DNA of 62,000 bases from Nemertoderma westbladi (GCA_032718475.1 JAUCBJ010007522.1:1-62000); one strand, 5' to 3'. Shown: positions 1 to 9,857, counted from the stretch's first letter. Numbers and translations are program-made. The notes: a model not told the origin generated them from the sequence alone.

Positions 1-235
1 GTGTACACAGTCATGGGATGCGGTCAACCACGCAGTCAGAGCAGCATCGCTGCCAGCCTCGCAGCCAGCCTCGCGGCACGCGGCAGCCTCGCAGCCAGCC
101 AGCCTCGCAGCCAGCCTCGCGGCACGCAGCAGCCTCGCAGCCAGCCACGCAGCCAGCCTCACGGCGCGCAGCAGCCTCGCAGTTGATCATGCAGTCAGCC
201 AGCCAGCTACGCAGCTAGGCACGCAGTCAGCCCGT
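1..235. repeat. GC-rich minisatellite
   Basis: Short words such as CAGCCTCGCAGC, CAGCCAGCCTCGCGGCACGC and their variants recur many times over the first 235 bases. The composition is far more GC-rich than the flank that follows. Any reading frame through it gives only a repetitive Ala/Ser/Gln/Pro/Arg peptide, so I read it as an array and not as a gene. It abuts the 3' side of the left Maverick-type module, and the capsid block expected beyond that module is not visible inside the window. Confidence 0.8.
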
Positions 236-320
236 GAGAGTCATACTTATTCAAACGAGGTTAGTTTTCCCTAACTACCGATAGATTGATTGAAAAATAG
301 TAATGTTTAATTTTCACCTT

Positions 321-866
321 CTAATCACCAACACCTAAAGTCACAACACCAAACATTAATAAATAATTAACAAGTTTACTAAATATAGGGTAATAAATGT
401 GAAATTTGCTAGGTGAACACATTAAAGTACATTTACCAGTATGAAAGCAGCAAATGACTACGGTATTATTTATTCTTATTTTGCAATTATTAAAAATTTC
501 AGGTTCATATATAACTTGAAGTTGTACATTATCAAAGACAACATAAAACCCGGTATTGTTTATCAATAACCTATAGACTACAGACTTAATACTAAAAATA
601 TAAGTACATAAATTAACAGATTTTAAAATCAAATTAATACTAGTTTTATCAAATATATGTTTTTTTACTTTTTGGAAATTATACTTACTGCCTAATAATG
701 TAATACGACCATTTTTAAATATTAATAATGTGGCACCAAATATCTTATATATAAACTGATTTGGTTTGAGTATGTGTTTACCTGATAATTGATTTTTTAA
801 TTCTTTAAAATTAATCGCTGACACTTGCTGGCAACTTACATTCTTATTGACTATCTGATAGTTCAT
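321..866 (-). CDS. TATA-binding-protein-like protein of Maverick-type element (left copy)
   Basis: A 181-aa protein whose ATG overlaps the last 23 bp of PolB, the same overlap as in the right copy. It shows an internal two-fold repeat. Residues about 34-71 (KPNQF, then LLIFKNGRITLLGS) and about 120-161 (EPEIF, then VICCFHTGKCTLMCS) share the pattern P-x-x-F, a basic/hydrophobic strand, an I-F-x-x-G-[RK]-x-T strand, then a helix. This is the signature layout of the TBP saddle. The segment 78-118 fits the first strands of the second lobe. TBP binds TATA-box DNA and nucleates transcription complexes, and the TATA-like box upstream of PolB fits such a role. Seen: the repeat and the overlap. Inferred: fold and function. 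The alternative is an unrelated DNA-binding or processivity factor. Confidence 0.6.
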   Translation of the reverse strand: MNYQIVNKNVSCQQVSAINFKELKNQLSGKHILKPNQFIYKIFGATLLIFKNGRITLLGSKYNFQKVKKHIFDKTSINLILKSVNLCTYIFSIKSVVYRLLINNTGFYVVFDNVQLQVIYEPEIFNNCKIRINNTVVICCFHTGKCTLMCSPSKFHIYYPIFSKLVNYLLMFGVVTLGVGD

Positions 867-3800
867 TGTTTGGTTCCCGATAAATAGGTATATTGTTTTT
901 CTTTATCGGTTTTTCGACCTTTGTTTGATAGTGACCCCAGGGAAGCGAATGATTTTTATTAACCCAATAAAGTTTATCATCAAATGCGCTGAGAGCAAAC
1001 TTATCAAGTGCTATAGTATACACTTTGTGTAATTTACTTTGAAATTGATGTATTTCTTTTGAAATTTCTTCGTTTGAGTTATATGCTCTTACATAATCTT
1101 CGTGGCAAATATTTTTTTCCACAACAGCTCTTGTAATACCTTTTGCTCTACGAATATTGGATTCATTGAATTCCAAAATTGAATATAATTTTGGTCTTAA
1201 AAATACTGCTTGTTTAATTTCACGTGAGGCTAGTTCGTCTTTACAGTAATAGAGTCTGGATTTATTTTTATCGCTGTAGAGAGGGTGATCCTTAGGGTAA
1301 TTGGATGTATCTAAAATATTATTTTTAATTAAGGCTTTTAAGAAATTACTCTGCGATGTATTATAGTAACAACCTATTAAAGAGTCCGTATCTGATGCTA
1401 CAATTTCAATTCGACAGTTTAATTCTTTCTCAATAGGTAGCAATTTATCATAATACAGCTGATACATATCCAATTTAGCCAAGTCCAAGACAGTACTACC
1501 TACATAGACTGGTTTATCGAGAGTTACAGAGTCTTTCACTAATAAATGTCCCGATAAGGAATCGTTATAAATCATGAAATTTTCGTGATTTATACGTTTG
1601 ACCAATAAATCGCACTTCTCTTTACTATTAGCGATACGAAAGTTGCATCGGTCTCTTATTTTTTCAATCGTTTTTCCAAATAACGAATTATTCAGAAGCT
1701 TTGCAACAGCTGTTTCAATATACGTTTTTGCTATTCTCCTTTGATTAATATTAAAATCTATATAGGGTTTAAATACAAAGTCTTGATGGAAAGAATACAA
1801 TTTATGGAGCTTAGTAACAATTAAACCTTGTTTTATATAAAATTTTAACAGTTTCAAATTTACATGATAGAATTCTTTATCAAATTGTGTCAACATAAGT
1901 TTCGGTGCACACATCTTATACTTGCTATTAGTGCCTCTTTGTTTACATACATGATTATATTGTTCCCTCATATATGGTGAAAGCATTGTCTCATTTATAC
2001 TTAAATGTTCTGGGGCTAAGGGTAGTTCTAATGTACGATCGTGAATATCTTTGGGATATTTCAAATCGCAAATTAAGAAAAACCCAATATCACCTTCAGT
2101 ATTAAGATTTATCAAATAGTTTATTAGTTCTTCTGGAGCAGCATTCTCTAAATATGTAACGTTGACTTGTTCAAAACCTGAAACAGGTAGCTTTTTACTT
2201 AAATTTCCCGAATACAAGGAATTAAAATCTATATTAAAAATATGACACTCTTCCTTGCTTGGATCATAATTATCTGTATCTGGTATATTTGATTCTATGT
2301 AATGCTTTCGACAGAATGAAACCCCTCCTCTTATAGATGCTTCAAAATCTCTATATGTTTGGTAATCTTTTATTAATGCTAACTTACATTTATTGTATTT
2401 CAGGGCGCAATCATAAGTGAAAGCTGCGATACTACAATAATAAACTACTTCTAATTCGTAGTTTTGTCTACATACTCTCCTAAAGTTCTCAAATATATCA
2501 GCGAGGAGACAAACATCGAGTTTTAAGTATGCTAAAAGATAATCCTTGAGATTCACACAGTCAAACTGACTCCATGATGCGTTGGCAAAACTATATTCCT
2601 CGGGTGTACAGGTATTTTGTGTTAATTTACTATAAAATTTGTCTATTGATGGTAATTTCGAATCATTGAATTTATTTAAATCTGTCAGGTACTCGTAGGG
2701 AAATATACCTTTTCGTTTAATTGTTGCATTATTTAAATTTGGATAAAAATATTTCATTTGCTGTTCAGTAATTGGTAGAACTGATGTTATATCCTCGCTG
2801 TCTATATCCTTTGTTGAACAATCAACTAAAGTACTTAGGGAAAAGGATAAAAATTGATATGTGTCTAAGACACGTAGCTCGATTTTTTGTTTTTGATCTT
2901 TCATTGGTATATGCATGCTTAGTGAAATATACCTTTCAGAATTTTTAGGGATTACCTTTATATCCCAATCGGAATATCGGTTGTTGGTAAAACCAACTTG
3001 TAAAAGAAAATGCAAATCGTAGAGATTACAGTTGTGTGCAGCGAGTATATACATGTGTCGTTTCAACGATAAAGAGCGGTTACATGCGTTACAAGCGGCC
3101 GCTATATAGTTACCAGTAATATGTGAGTGATGTTTGTTTTTCTCAGACTTATCCTTAAATAAAACATTGCAATAAAAGCAAGTTTTAGCTTTCCAAAAAC
3201 TTAACTTATCTACATCACTAAGTATTATTTTTTCGTGTGTATGATCTTCCGACCACTTATATAATTGGGTGATGTCATTATATACAGAGTCTAAAAAGTC
3301 TTGAATACAGTTGTTGTCGATTGTTTTTGTAAAGGTCTTCAAATAAAATTTTGGTGGATTGATTAATTCGCTACTAGGGACAATTAAATAACTTACAGCG
3401 CATGGAATATGATTCTGAATAAATTTACTGTTGATGGCTGGCTCCAAAATAGATTCTATGTCAAAATATATTACAAACAATGCTGGTAATGTTCTGTCTA
3501 AATTTCTAAAGCTAATGTGAGTTCTTTTTTCAGACGGTAGCTTCTCAACTTGACTTTTACCTCGATAACAAGCAAGACGGTGACGTTCTAGAACATCCTT
3601 GGTGTAGAAAGGCACCAAACACCGTTCACAAAAATGCCTACCACGAGTATGAAGAGCTCTCGTATTCATCAAACGATTCAAGTTAGTTATGCAAACATAA
3701 TGTGATTGTTTACTCGTATTCTTATTTTTTACAAGTAATATATTCAATAACTCTTTATCTGGACTGATTTTACTAAATGGTGCCTGTCTTAATATAGATA

Positions 3801-4863
3801 CTCGATTGTTGTTGTAGAGTAATAAATTAATTATATATGCTGAATTCTGTTTTTCAAAAAGTTTAATTGCAAGCGGCCATTCTGTTGGATAATCTTTGTT
3901 CCCGTTGTCAAAAATGAAATAATTCATGTAATCTGAGTACTGCGAAGTACGATATTTGTTGTTCTTCACTTTGCAGCTAAACTTTGTGGCTATAATAGCC
4001 CATTTGAAACAGTCATTATCAGCCGTTTGTATATTTATTGTACAATTTTTACCTGATAGAGCCTTAGGTAACTCCATATAACCGTGTCCCTTATATAGTA
4101 ACGACCTACACTTGGATTCAGCTACTTTAATTTCCACTCTTAATAAAGATTTAACGCGCCACCCTGAGCCACGAGTGTTAAATATGGCTATTTTTTCCAT
4201 TAATTTTTCTAATACATACTCAAACCATGTGTCCAAACTTTCATGTGAATCTACGGTATTAACTGCACCACCTGAAGAACTAAAATAGAAAGCTTCTTCT
4301 TGATCACCCTCTGAAAAATGTGATCGATACATGAGTATATTCACACCTAGCCAGGGTCTAAGTACATTCATTTCGCTAAGTTTTCCTAATAATAAGTTTT
4401 TAATATGAGGAAGAATTTTTACTATTGATGAATGAATATCAGGAAAATCTTCATCATCTGGAAGATTGTAAACATAGATTTCTAAACGGTTATCGTGTGC
4501 GGATCGTTCGATGCTAAAAATTGATGGACCTTGACCAGATTTCAGTCTTTTTCTAGATACGATAGTATTGTTTTGATTCCGTTGTGGTGGTCTAACATGA
4601 TAATAACGTTGGTGGCAGTCGTGACGTAAATAATTCTCATATAAATACTCTTTATTACAAGTAGGGCAAGTTTTTTCATACACGCAAAACTTCATTTCTT
4701 TACATCCCGTAGTTAATTCATGTCGTTTGCATATTTCTTCACGTGAACATTTCACTCGACAATTAAAACAATTATATTCTTCAAAATGTGATTTCACGTG
4801 AGTTAAATAATTTCGTTTAGAAATTTGATGAGGACAAAATGGACATTTCAATTGTTTATCCAT
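844..4863 (-). CDS. polB: Protein-primed family-B DNA polymerase of Maverick/Polinton-type element (left copy, intact)
   Basis: A 1339-aa open frame starting at ATG 4863. The N-terminus holds Cys/His clusters (C7, C10, H22, H26; C32, C35; C66, C69, H81, C83), with a further C-x2-C...H...C finger near 408-430. The exonuclease has Exo I FDIES (D468, E470), Exo II around LYDLHF (D616) and Exo III YLKLDV (D783). A C-x2-C...HHSHITG...CNACN zinc segment resembling endonuclease VII lies between Exo I and Exo II. The polymerase has motif A DFNSLYS (D879), motif B NNSLFGK (about 1058) and motif C SDTDS (D1158, D1160). These are the expected residues of protein-primed PolB, which copies the linear element. 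All catalytic positions are present and the frame has no break, so this copy looks recent or functional. It lies between the PC4-like and TBP-like genes on the same strand. Confidence 0.93.
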   Translation of the reverse strand: MDKQLKCPFCPHQISKRNYLTHVKSHFEEYNCFNCRVKCSREEICKRHELTTGCKEMKFCVYEKTCPTCNKEYLYENYLRHDCHQRYYHVRPPQRNQNNTIVSRKRLKSGQGPSIFSIERSAHDNRLEIYVYNLPDDEDFPDIHSSIVKILPHIKNLLLGKLSEMNVLRPWLGVNILMYRSHFSEGDQEEAFYFSSSGGAVNTVDSHESLDTWFEYVLEKLMEKIAIFNTRGSGWRVKSLLRVEIKVAESKCRSLLYKGHGYMELPKALSGKNCTINIQTADNDCFKWAIIATKFSCKVKNNKYRTSQYSDYMNYFIFDNGNKDYPTEWPLAIKLFEKQNSAYIINLLLYNNNRVSILRQAPFSKISPDKELLNILLVKNKNTSKQSHYVCITNLNRLMNTRALHTRGRHFCERCLVPFYTKDVLERHRLACYRGKSQVEKLPSEKRTHISFRNLDRTLPALFVIYFDIESILEPAINSKFIQNHIPCAVSYLIVPSSELINPPKFYLKTFTKTIDNNCIQDFLDSVYNDITQLYKWSEDHTHEKIILSDVDKLSFWKAKTCFYCNVLFKDKSEKNKHHSHITGNYIAAACNACNRSLSLKRHMYILAAHNCNLYDLHFLLQVGFTNNRYSDWDIKVIPKNSERYISLSMHIPMKDQKQKIELRVLDTYQFLSFSLSTLVDCSTKDIDSEDITSVLPITEQQMKYFYPNLNNATIKRKGIFPYEYLTDLNKFNDSKLPSIDKFYSKLTQNTCTPEEYSFANASWSQFDCVNLKDYLLAYLKLDVCLLADIFENFRRVCRQNYELEVVYYCSIAAFTYDCALKYNKCKLALIKDYQTYRDFEASIRGGVSFCRKHYIESNIPDTDNYDPSKEECHIFNIDFNSLYSGNLSKKLPVSGFEQVNVTYLENAAPEELINYLINLNTEGDIGFFLICDLKYPKDIHDRTLELPLAPEHLSINETMLSPYMREQYNHVCKQRGTNSKYKMCAPKLMLTQFDKEFYHVNLKLLKFYIKQGLIVTKLHKLYSFHQDFVFKPYIDFNINQRRIAKTYIETAVAKLLNNSLFGKTIEKIRDRCNFRIANSKEKCDLLVKRINHENFMIYNDSLSGHLLVKDSVTLDKPVYVGSTVLDLAKLDMYQLYYDKLLPIEKELNCRIEIVASDTDSLIGCYYNTSQSNFLKALIKNNILDTSNYPKDHPLYSDKNKSRLYYCKDELASREIKQAVFLRPKLYSILEFNESNIRRAKGITRAVVEKNICHEDYVRAYNSNEEISKEIHQFQSKLHKVYTIALDKFALSAFDDKLYWVNKNHSLPWGHYQTKVEKPIKKNNIPIYREPNNELSDSQ

Positions 4864-5022
4864 CTCTTTATTATCCTAAAAACAATTTAAAATTAATATG
4901 AATATTGTTATATATATAATCAAAAAAAATTCATAAGCTACTCAACACAAATAAAATATAATATCTAAACTTTAATTAATTTAATATTTTCAGAATGAGC
5001 TCGATTGAATCAGTTGAGCTCT

Positions 5023-5033
5023 TTATATATATA
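5023..5033 (-). promoter_or_regulatory. TATA-like box upstream of left PolB
   Basis: On the minus strand a run of TA dinucleotides ends in TATATAAAG about 160 bp before the PolB ATG. Position and sequence fit a core promoter. The element's own TBP-like protein makes the site interesting, but no transcription start can be seen directly. Confidence 0.4.
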
Positions 5034-5097
5034 TATTTCAAGTTTCTACTTATACCAACCAATCATAAATAACATTTACATTGGAAACTAATATCAT

Positions 5098-5375
5098 AAA
5101 TAAAGTTGCTTTTACAACTGAATTCTTTATAATAAAATCAAGTCTAAACCAAGATGTGTCTAATGCGTTTTTAATTTTCATTGATAAAGTAGGTTTTACA
5201 TGCAAATGTTTTATTATGGTGGTGTAAACTCACACATTTACATGCGAATGTTTTATACCTAATCCTGTGCTCACATTAAACTATCACCAATATTTACTCA
5301 ATAAAGTCACCTTTACATGCAAATACTTTATAATAATCACGCTTTGTGATAAAAAGTTACCTTTACAAGTCAGTG
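5098..5375. repeat. Degenerate repeats with ATGCAAAT cores between PC4-like and PolB genes
   Basis: About five imperfect units of roughly 35-40 bp share ATAAAGT, CTTTTACATG and ACTTTATAATAA. Octamer cores ATGCAAAT lie at 5200-5207 and 5317-5324, with ATGCGAAT at 5242-5249. The outer parts (ATAAAGT and ACTTTAT) are complementary, so each full unit is a weak palindrome. The array fills the 617-bp gap upstream of PolB and is absent from the shorter gap (189 bp) in the right copy. It may act as an upstream regulatory array or a replication site; function is inference. Confidence 0.5.
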
Positions 5376-5480
5376 TGAAACTGAAAAAGAAAAGTCTCTA
5401 GTTAATAATAAATCAATCTGATACTGTTTTTATATGTTCCTTATTGTAATCTGCTACCTCTTCACTTGCTTTTGTAACTT

Positions 5481-6455
5481 TTATTTTCTTTGTAGGTATA
5501 GAATCATTGTTGGGAATGGAAGATGTTTGAGATGTAGATCTCGCTTTCTATCACTCGAGGTCTCTTCGATGTATGTCTTTGGATTAAATGTGGATGAAAC
5601 TACTTCTGGAAATGACTTATTAACCTTAAACTTCCAAGTTGGTGGATATAGAATCGTGAAACCGTCTGCTATATCAGTTGATGAAACCTTTAACATCATA
5701 TCGTAGAGAAACTCTATATATGGTATGTCTTTATCGTAATGTAACTGTAAATATTTGCTTTCCTTGTCTGTAATAATTACTTTTTTTTCTTGTACATTTA
5801 TTTTTACTTTAAGTCGGTCAGATAAAGCTTTATCGTCCGTATCTAGCTCTGAAAAGACACCTTCGTTACTAATTTCATAATTCCATTCATACCACAATGA
5901 ATTTACTTCCGATGCTGTTAAGTTAAACCCATTATAATACCTAAGACCAATAGCATCAGAATATCTAGCTGAAATCTCCCATAGTCCCATATAAGTCGCT
6001 CCTTTATATTTGCTTACAAAACCAACAAAAGATGGGTTGGTTAAATTAACAACAGAACACTGATTTATTATTTCGAGTGGTGGTGATAACAATTCTAATA
6101 TTTCTGTCTTACTCTGAAGCAATAAATTAATGAGTGATTTGTTTAGAATTTGACATTTGCCTTGCTTCTGAATATATACGTTTTCAGTAATAACACAGGT
6201 GGAAATATTTAACTTTCCTCTTGTAAATTCTATATTAGGATAAATATTACCTCTTGAAACTGGTGATTCCTTTTGTCGGTTGATTAATATTTCTAAGACG
6301 TCTAGAAGGTAGAGTGTATCCAGGTAAGAGAAGCACGTTGTTACATTGCTATCGCTTGAGAGTAATATAAAGTACTTGCCATAAACAATACTACAGGTAT
6401 ATTTATTAAATGTAAATTTCCAAGTATTGCTTGAAGTTTTTTTAAATAAATCCAT
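5481..6455 (-). CDS. PC4-like protein of Maverick-type element (left copy)
   Basis: A 324-aa open frame with an ATG start, upstream of PolB on the same strand. Residues about 143-195 match the layout of the transcription coactivator PC4/p15 ssDNA-binding domain: a hydrophobic strand, KYKGATYMGLWEI, an acidic/aromatic loop, NGFNL, then an amphipathic helix. Residues 78-115 (TRGKLNIS... YIQKQGK) may be a second, weaker copy of the same fold. PC4 proteins bind single-stranded DNA and help transcription or replication. The right-hand homologue has the same length and the same position. The remainder of the protein is unrecognised. Confidence is high that this is a real gene and moderate for the PC4 assignment. 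Confidence 0.6.
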   Translation of the reverse strand: MDLFKKTSSNTWKFTFNKYTCSIVYGKYFILLSSDSNVTTCFSYLDTLYLLDVLEILINRQKESPVSRGNIYPNIEFTRGKLNISTCVITENVYIQKQGKCQILNKSLINLLLQSKTEILELLSPPLEIINQCSVVNLTNPSFVGFVSKYKGATYMGLWEISARYSDAIGLRYYNGFNLTASEVNSLWYEWNYEISNEGVFSELDTDDKALSDRLKVKINVQEKKVIITDKESKYLQLHYDKDIPYIEFLYDMMLKVSSTDIADGFTILYPPTWKFKVNKSFPEVVSSTFNPKTYIEETSSDRKRDLHLKHLPFPTMILYLQRK

Positions 6456-6578
6456 AATTAGAATGAAAACTATTTTGAAAAATAAAAACTAAATAAATGA
6501 TTATTAGAATGTAAAACTTCGGTTTATCTGCTTGCTTTAATAAAACAGAGTGACTTACAGTGAGGAATATAGTTGCTT

Positions 6579-6669
6579 CGTGTAACAGATGCAACGTGTA
6601 CAGCTAAATTTATTACATTAGCGTGAGTTAGAGAGTGAAATAGCAGTAACGTGTAACAGATGCAACGTG
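6579..6669. repeat. 20-bp direct repeat pair upstream of left PC4-like gene
   Basis: CGTGTAACAGATGCAACGTG occurs exactly twice, at 6579-6598 and 6650-6669, 71 bp apart and 125-215 bp upstream of the PC4-like ATG. Each copy contains near-inverted halves (CGTG...CACG-like and GTTGC...GCAAC). It could be a regulator-binding pair or a remnant of a longer duplication. Confidence 0.5.
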
Positions 6670-6984
6670 ATCAATGCTAGCCTTGTCATTCTAACTTATA
6701 TTTTAACTTAGTTGACCGATCAGTTACATCGATAAAAGAAATCGATTATTATTAATAGTCGAATTAATGTATTCTATGCTATAGTAATTATGTTAAGGAA
6801 CTAGATGCTATTTATAAACATCTGCTACCAGTGATGAAGATGAAGAATTCAATGACTATGGTATAACTCGGATATTTATTGCCTTTTTCTCTCGAGGTTG
6901 GATGGAAAAGTGAGTTGAGAAATGTGGGGGGGGGGGTTATAACGATCCCGAGTTCGAACCCTGTTGAATATTTTGTTATCTGAA

Positions 6985-7445
6985 AAATTGCAAAATTAAA
7001 TTTAGTTACTGGTGAAAAATAGTAGAAGTTACCTGTAGACACCTCTAGCATCTGTAAAATAAAGGTTGGTGAATATGAAAAATACTGGTTGTTGAAAAAT
7101 TGCGAAATGAAAAATAGTAGAAGTTACCTGTAGACACCCGAACACCTGTAAGATAAAGGTTGGTGAAAAATAGCGATTTGAAAAATAGTAGAAGTTACCT
7201 GATGCTAAGTGTAGACACCCGAACACCTGTAAAATAAAGGTTGGTGATTGGATGCAGTACTAGCGTCGGGGGACTAATAACGCCTCTAGCGGAATAAGTG
7301 GGAACTTGAGAAGTTACCATGGTTACGGTTGAAATGCTGACATCTGATTGGTTGAAATAATAACGACCACTGCTAATGGTTGAAATGGTGGCTTCTGATT
7401 GGCTGCAGTACTAGAAATGGGTGGTAATGATGGGCTACGGGTGAC
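6985..7445 (+). repeat. Dispersed repeat R, copy 1
   Basis: About 460 bp matching 46601-47010 in the same orientation. The first half consists of tandem subunits built on GAAAAATAGTAGAAGTTACC, GTAGACACCCGAACACC and TGTAAAATAAAGGTTGG. The second half contains ACTAATAACGCC, GAGAAGTTACCATGG and TCTGATTGG. No protein coding is evident. It directly abuts the truncated BEL/Pao fragment at 7435, so it may be a mobile element or an LTR portion of one. Confidence 0.65.
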
Positions 7446-8640
7446 CTTGTGCGGGGGGACATGTAATATATACTACTGCTGATCCATCGAATACGACACG
7501 GATTTTTCCGGGTTTGTCTTCCCGCTCCACATAGTGATGGGTCAAGTAATAAGTTTTTTCACTCGGGGCCGAGTCAAGGGGAACTAATTCGGCATACCCT
7601 TTACCTATGAATTTAGCCATCTGTTCTTTGTACAATTTACAGGCTGGGGGGTTAGATGTTAAACGTCGTTGGAGTTGCAAAATACGTTTTTCAGCTAGCG
7701 GTCTGTTGTTGAACAGCTTAGGCTGTGGTGCACGCCAAAGCAAACCTACCTCGTATTTACCTTCCAAGGGCAAAAAACGTGTGGTAGTTCTCTGTATCTG
7801 TTTTGCACGCTCTTCTTCTACTGATGGTGCTCTGTCATTGAAATTATGCTCTAAGGTTTCCTGTTGCATCCATGCTGCTGTGTATTCTTCTAGGTGAACA
7901 CGGCGTCTAGCTTCCTCCAATTCCAGGAGCTCCTGCTGATGCTCAGCACGAGTATCAAGTAGGAGGTGGTATAGCTTATATTGGGTGTCCCAAAGATCGC
8001 TGTCACTGATTAAGTTAGTGGCTTCAGAAGTATCAAGTCGTGCAGAGAATGTATCATTATCTGATGACATGTCAGACTCACTCTCGCTGTCTATATCTAA
8101 CCTTCCATCAATGGTCATACAAGTTTGCTCTATTTCTATGTCACTGGCCACTGGGTGTGTCTGTTCACTGGTGATGTACTTTGTTCCAAGACGTTCTTTT
8201 AATGTCTTGTTAGATGGGCCAGTACAGAACCAACCCACGCGAGTCCTTCCTGCATAAGCAGACAAAGGTTTTGGGTACTCGGGTCTCTTTTCTAGGACTT
8301 CTAATGCCTCAGGGACGTTTTGCCCTACCAGCAACTGTACACCTGGGTAATCGGGGGGGAATCTTGGGATATTATGTTCCCTAGTGAAGTTATCTTCATC
8401 CCAGTTATATTCCTTAGCCTGGCTTCGTGCGAAATTTTTAATGGCTACACCATTTTTACATTTTTGACACTGTCTACACCCTGTGTATCCTGCGGGGCAG
8501 ATAGAGAGCCCTTATAGTACACTGTTTCTACAGTAGACTGCCACTTCTGCATGATACCCGAGAGGTTCAATTTCATTTTGTGACTTTCGCTTTCATGGAA
8601 TATGGTGTCTGTTCGCGCTTTCAGACCTTTGGCAGTTTAA
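7435..8640 (-). pseudogene. BEL/Pao retrotransposon pol fragment (protease tail to start of RT)
   Basis: The minus-strand reading begins near 8640 in the retropepsin-to-A17 region (LNLSGIMQKWQS) and shifts frame near 8435-8445. It then continues through YPGVQLLVGQN and AYAGRTRVGWFCTGP, which is typical of BEL/Pao polyproteins, to KIRVVFDGSA at the start of the reverse transcriptase. There coding similarity stops abruptly at about 7488 and the frame ends at 7435. Palm motifs, RNase H and integrase are missing. It is a truncated, frameshifted copy, clearly related to the protein at 12870-17045 but not identical. Confidence 0.85.
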
Positions 8641-9857
8641 CCCGCCAAATTAGGATGTCTTCTAGATAATAAATCACTTTTAGCCTCTAACAAGTATTTG
8701 ATTCACTACACTAGTCGAAACCAATCGGTGCGCGATCATTCACCCGCTGGATATACCCGGGAGATTGGGTTCGACGGCTTAATCGTATTGCTATGTAAGC
8801 CTAATGTATTATTCGACTGACAGTATTATATAATCTCTGACAATATTATTCACCTTCGGGGAATATTAACAGTTCCTTTAGGACGTGGCGCTCTATCTAT
8901 ATAAACAGAGTTATGACTTAAACTACTCACAACGATATGGCTTAGTTACAATTCACATATATGGCGCATTCTTTAGGAAATGCTTCGTTATCAGTCTCAC
9001 CCATACACAATGCTGCACAATACTGCACACTGATCTGCCGATCTTCACTGATTTTAGTCACATATAAAAGGAACACGGACCGAATCATGTAGGGTCTATC
9101 AAATAACATTAGATTCACTTCAAACCACTTTAACATAAGTCACAATCGTTATATGTAACCTTTCTCTCTTACCTTCGGTATATCAAGAATATTGGGTTTC
9201 GGGGTTATTTATCGTTATTCCAAATATAATAATTCATCAACCATATTGTGAAGAACTGACAGTAAATAGCAGTATAACAATATAAAAGTATGCACAGGTT
9301 GTTTGATTAGGTATGGTATGTTGAGTTGCATGAGTTGTGACAATCAGTCAGTTTTGTTATGATAACGGATATATGTCCTTATAATTAAGCCTACTAGTGT
9401 AAGGCAGAGCCGTTCTTCCTGGCTTAGAATCACCAACAACACTAAAAACTGATAAGAATAACCTTATTTACAAAAGCTTCCACCCACCACAGAGAATGAG
9501 CATACAGATAGGAAAATTCAGTTCAGTAGATCTGTGATAGGTCGAAATCAAAACCAGCTCAAATCCTATTGGCAGATACAGAAAGCAGGGCTATGGGGCA
9601 ACCTTCCCAAGCTGGTTGGACGATCGAACATAGCCCAGATCCCTTCGTACAGCAAATCAGCCAATCAGCCGGTAGCTTGCACTATTCGAGCTAGAGATCC
9701 CTTTTAGAGTATTCCAGCGCCTTGGGGGGAACTGGTTAGCAAAGCAAACGAATCAGTTATCCCACAAAAGCTTTTACACCGCTCCCAGAAAATGGGATTT
9801 AAGTCTATAAAATATACAAAATCACAGTTTCTAAAATACGAGAATACTCTAAACAGT
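8641..9857. other. Non-coding stretch, probably retroelement-derived
   Basis: No convincing gene on either strand. The sequence contains TATA-like runs and CCAAT motifs and lies between two retroelement remnants, so it may be decayed LTR or leader sequence. I could not pair it with another copy in the window. Confidence 0.4.

Noticed and set aside
6940-6962. Box-B-like GGGTTCGAACTCG on the minus strand after a G run
   Set aside because: No box A at the expected distance upstream on that strand and no clover-leaf pairing.
6812-7226. Minus-strand frames of 79 and 65 aa in repeat R
   Set aside because: They translate the tandem subunits of the repeat (FYYFS-type repeats); the second copy of the repeat does not preserve them.
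7607-8257. Plus-strand frames of 96 and 90 aa
   Set aside because: Antisense to the BEL/Pao pol fragment, whose minus-strand translation has clear family motifs.
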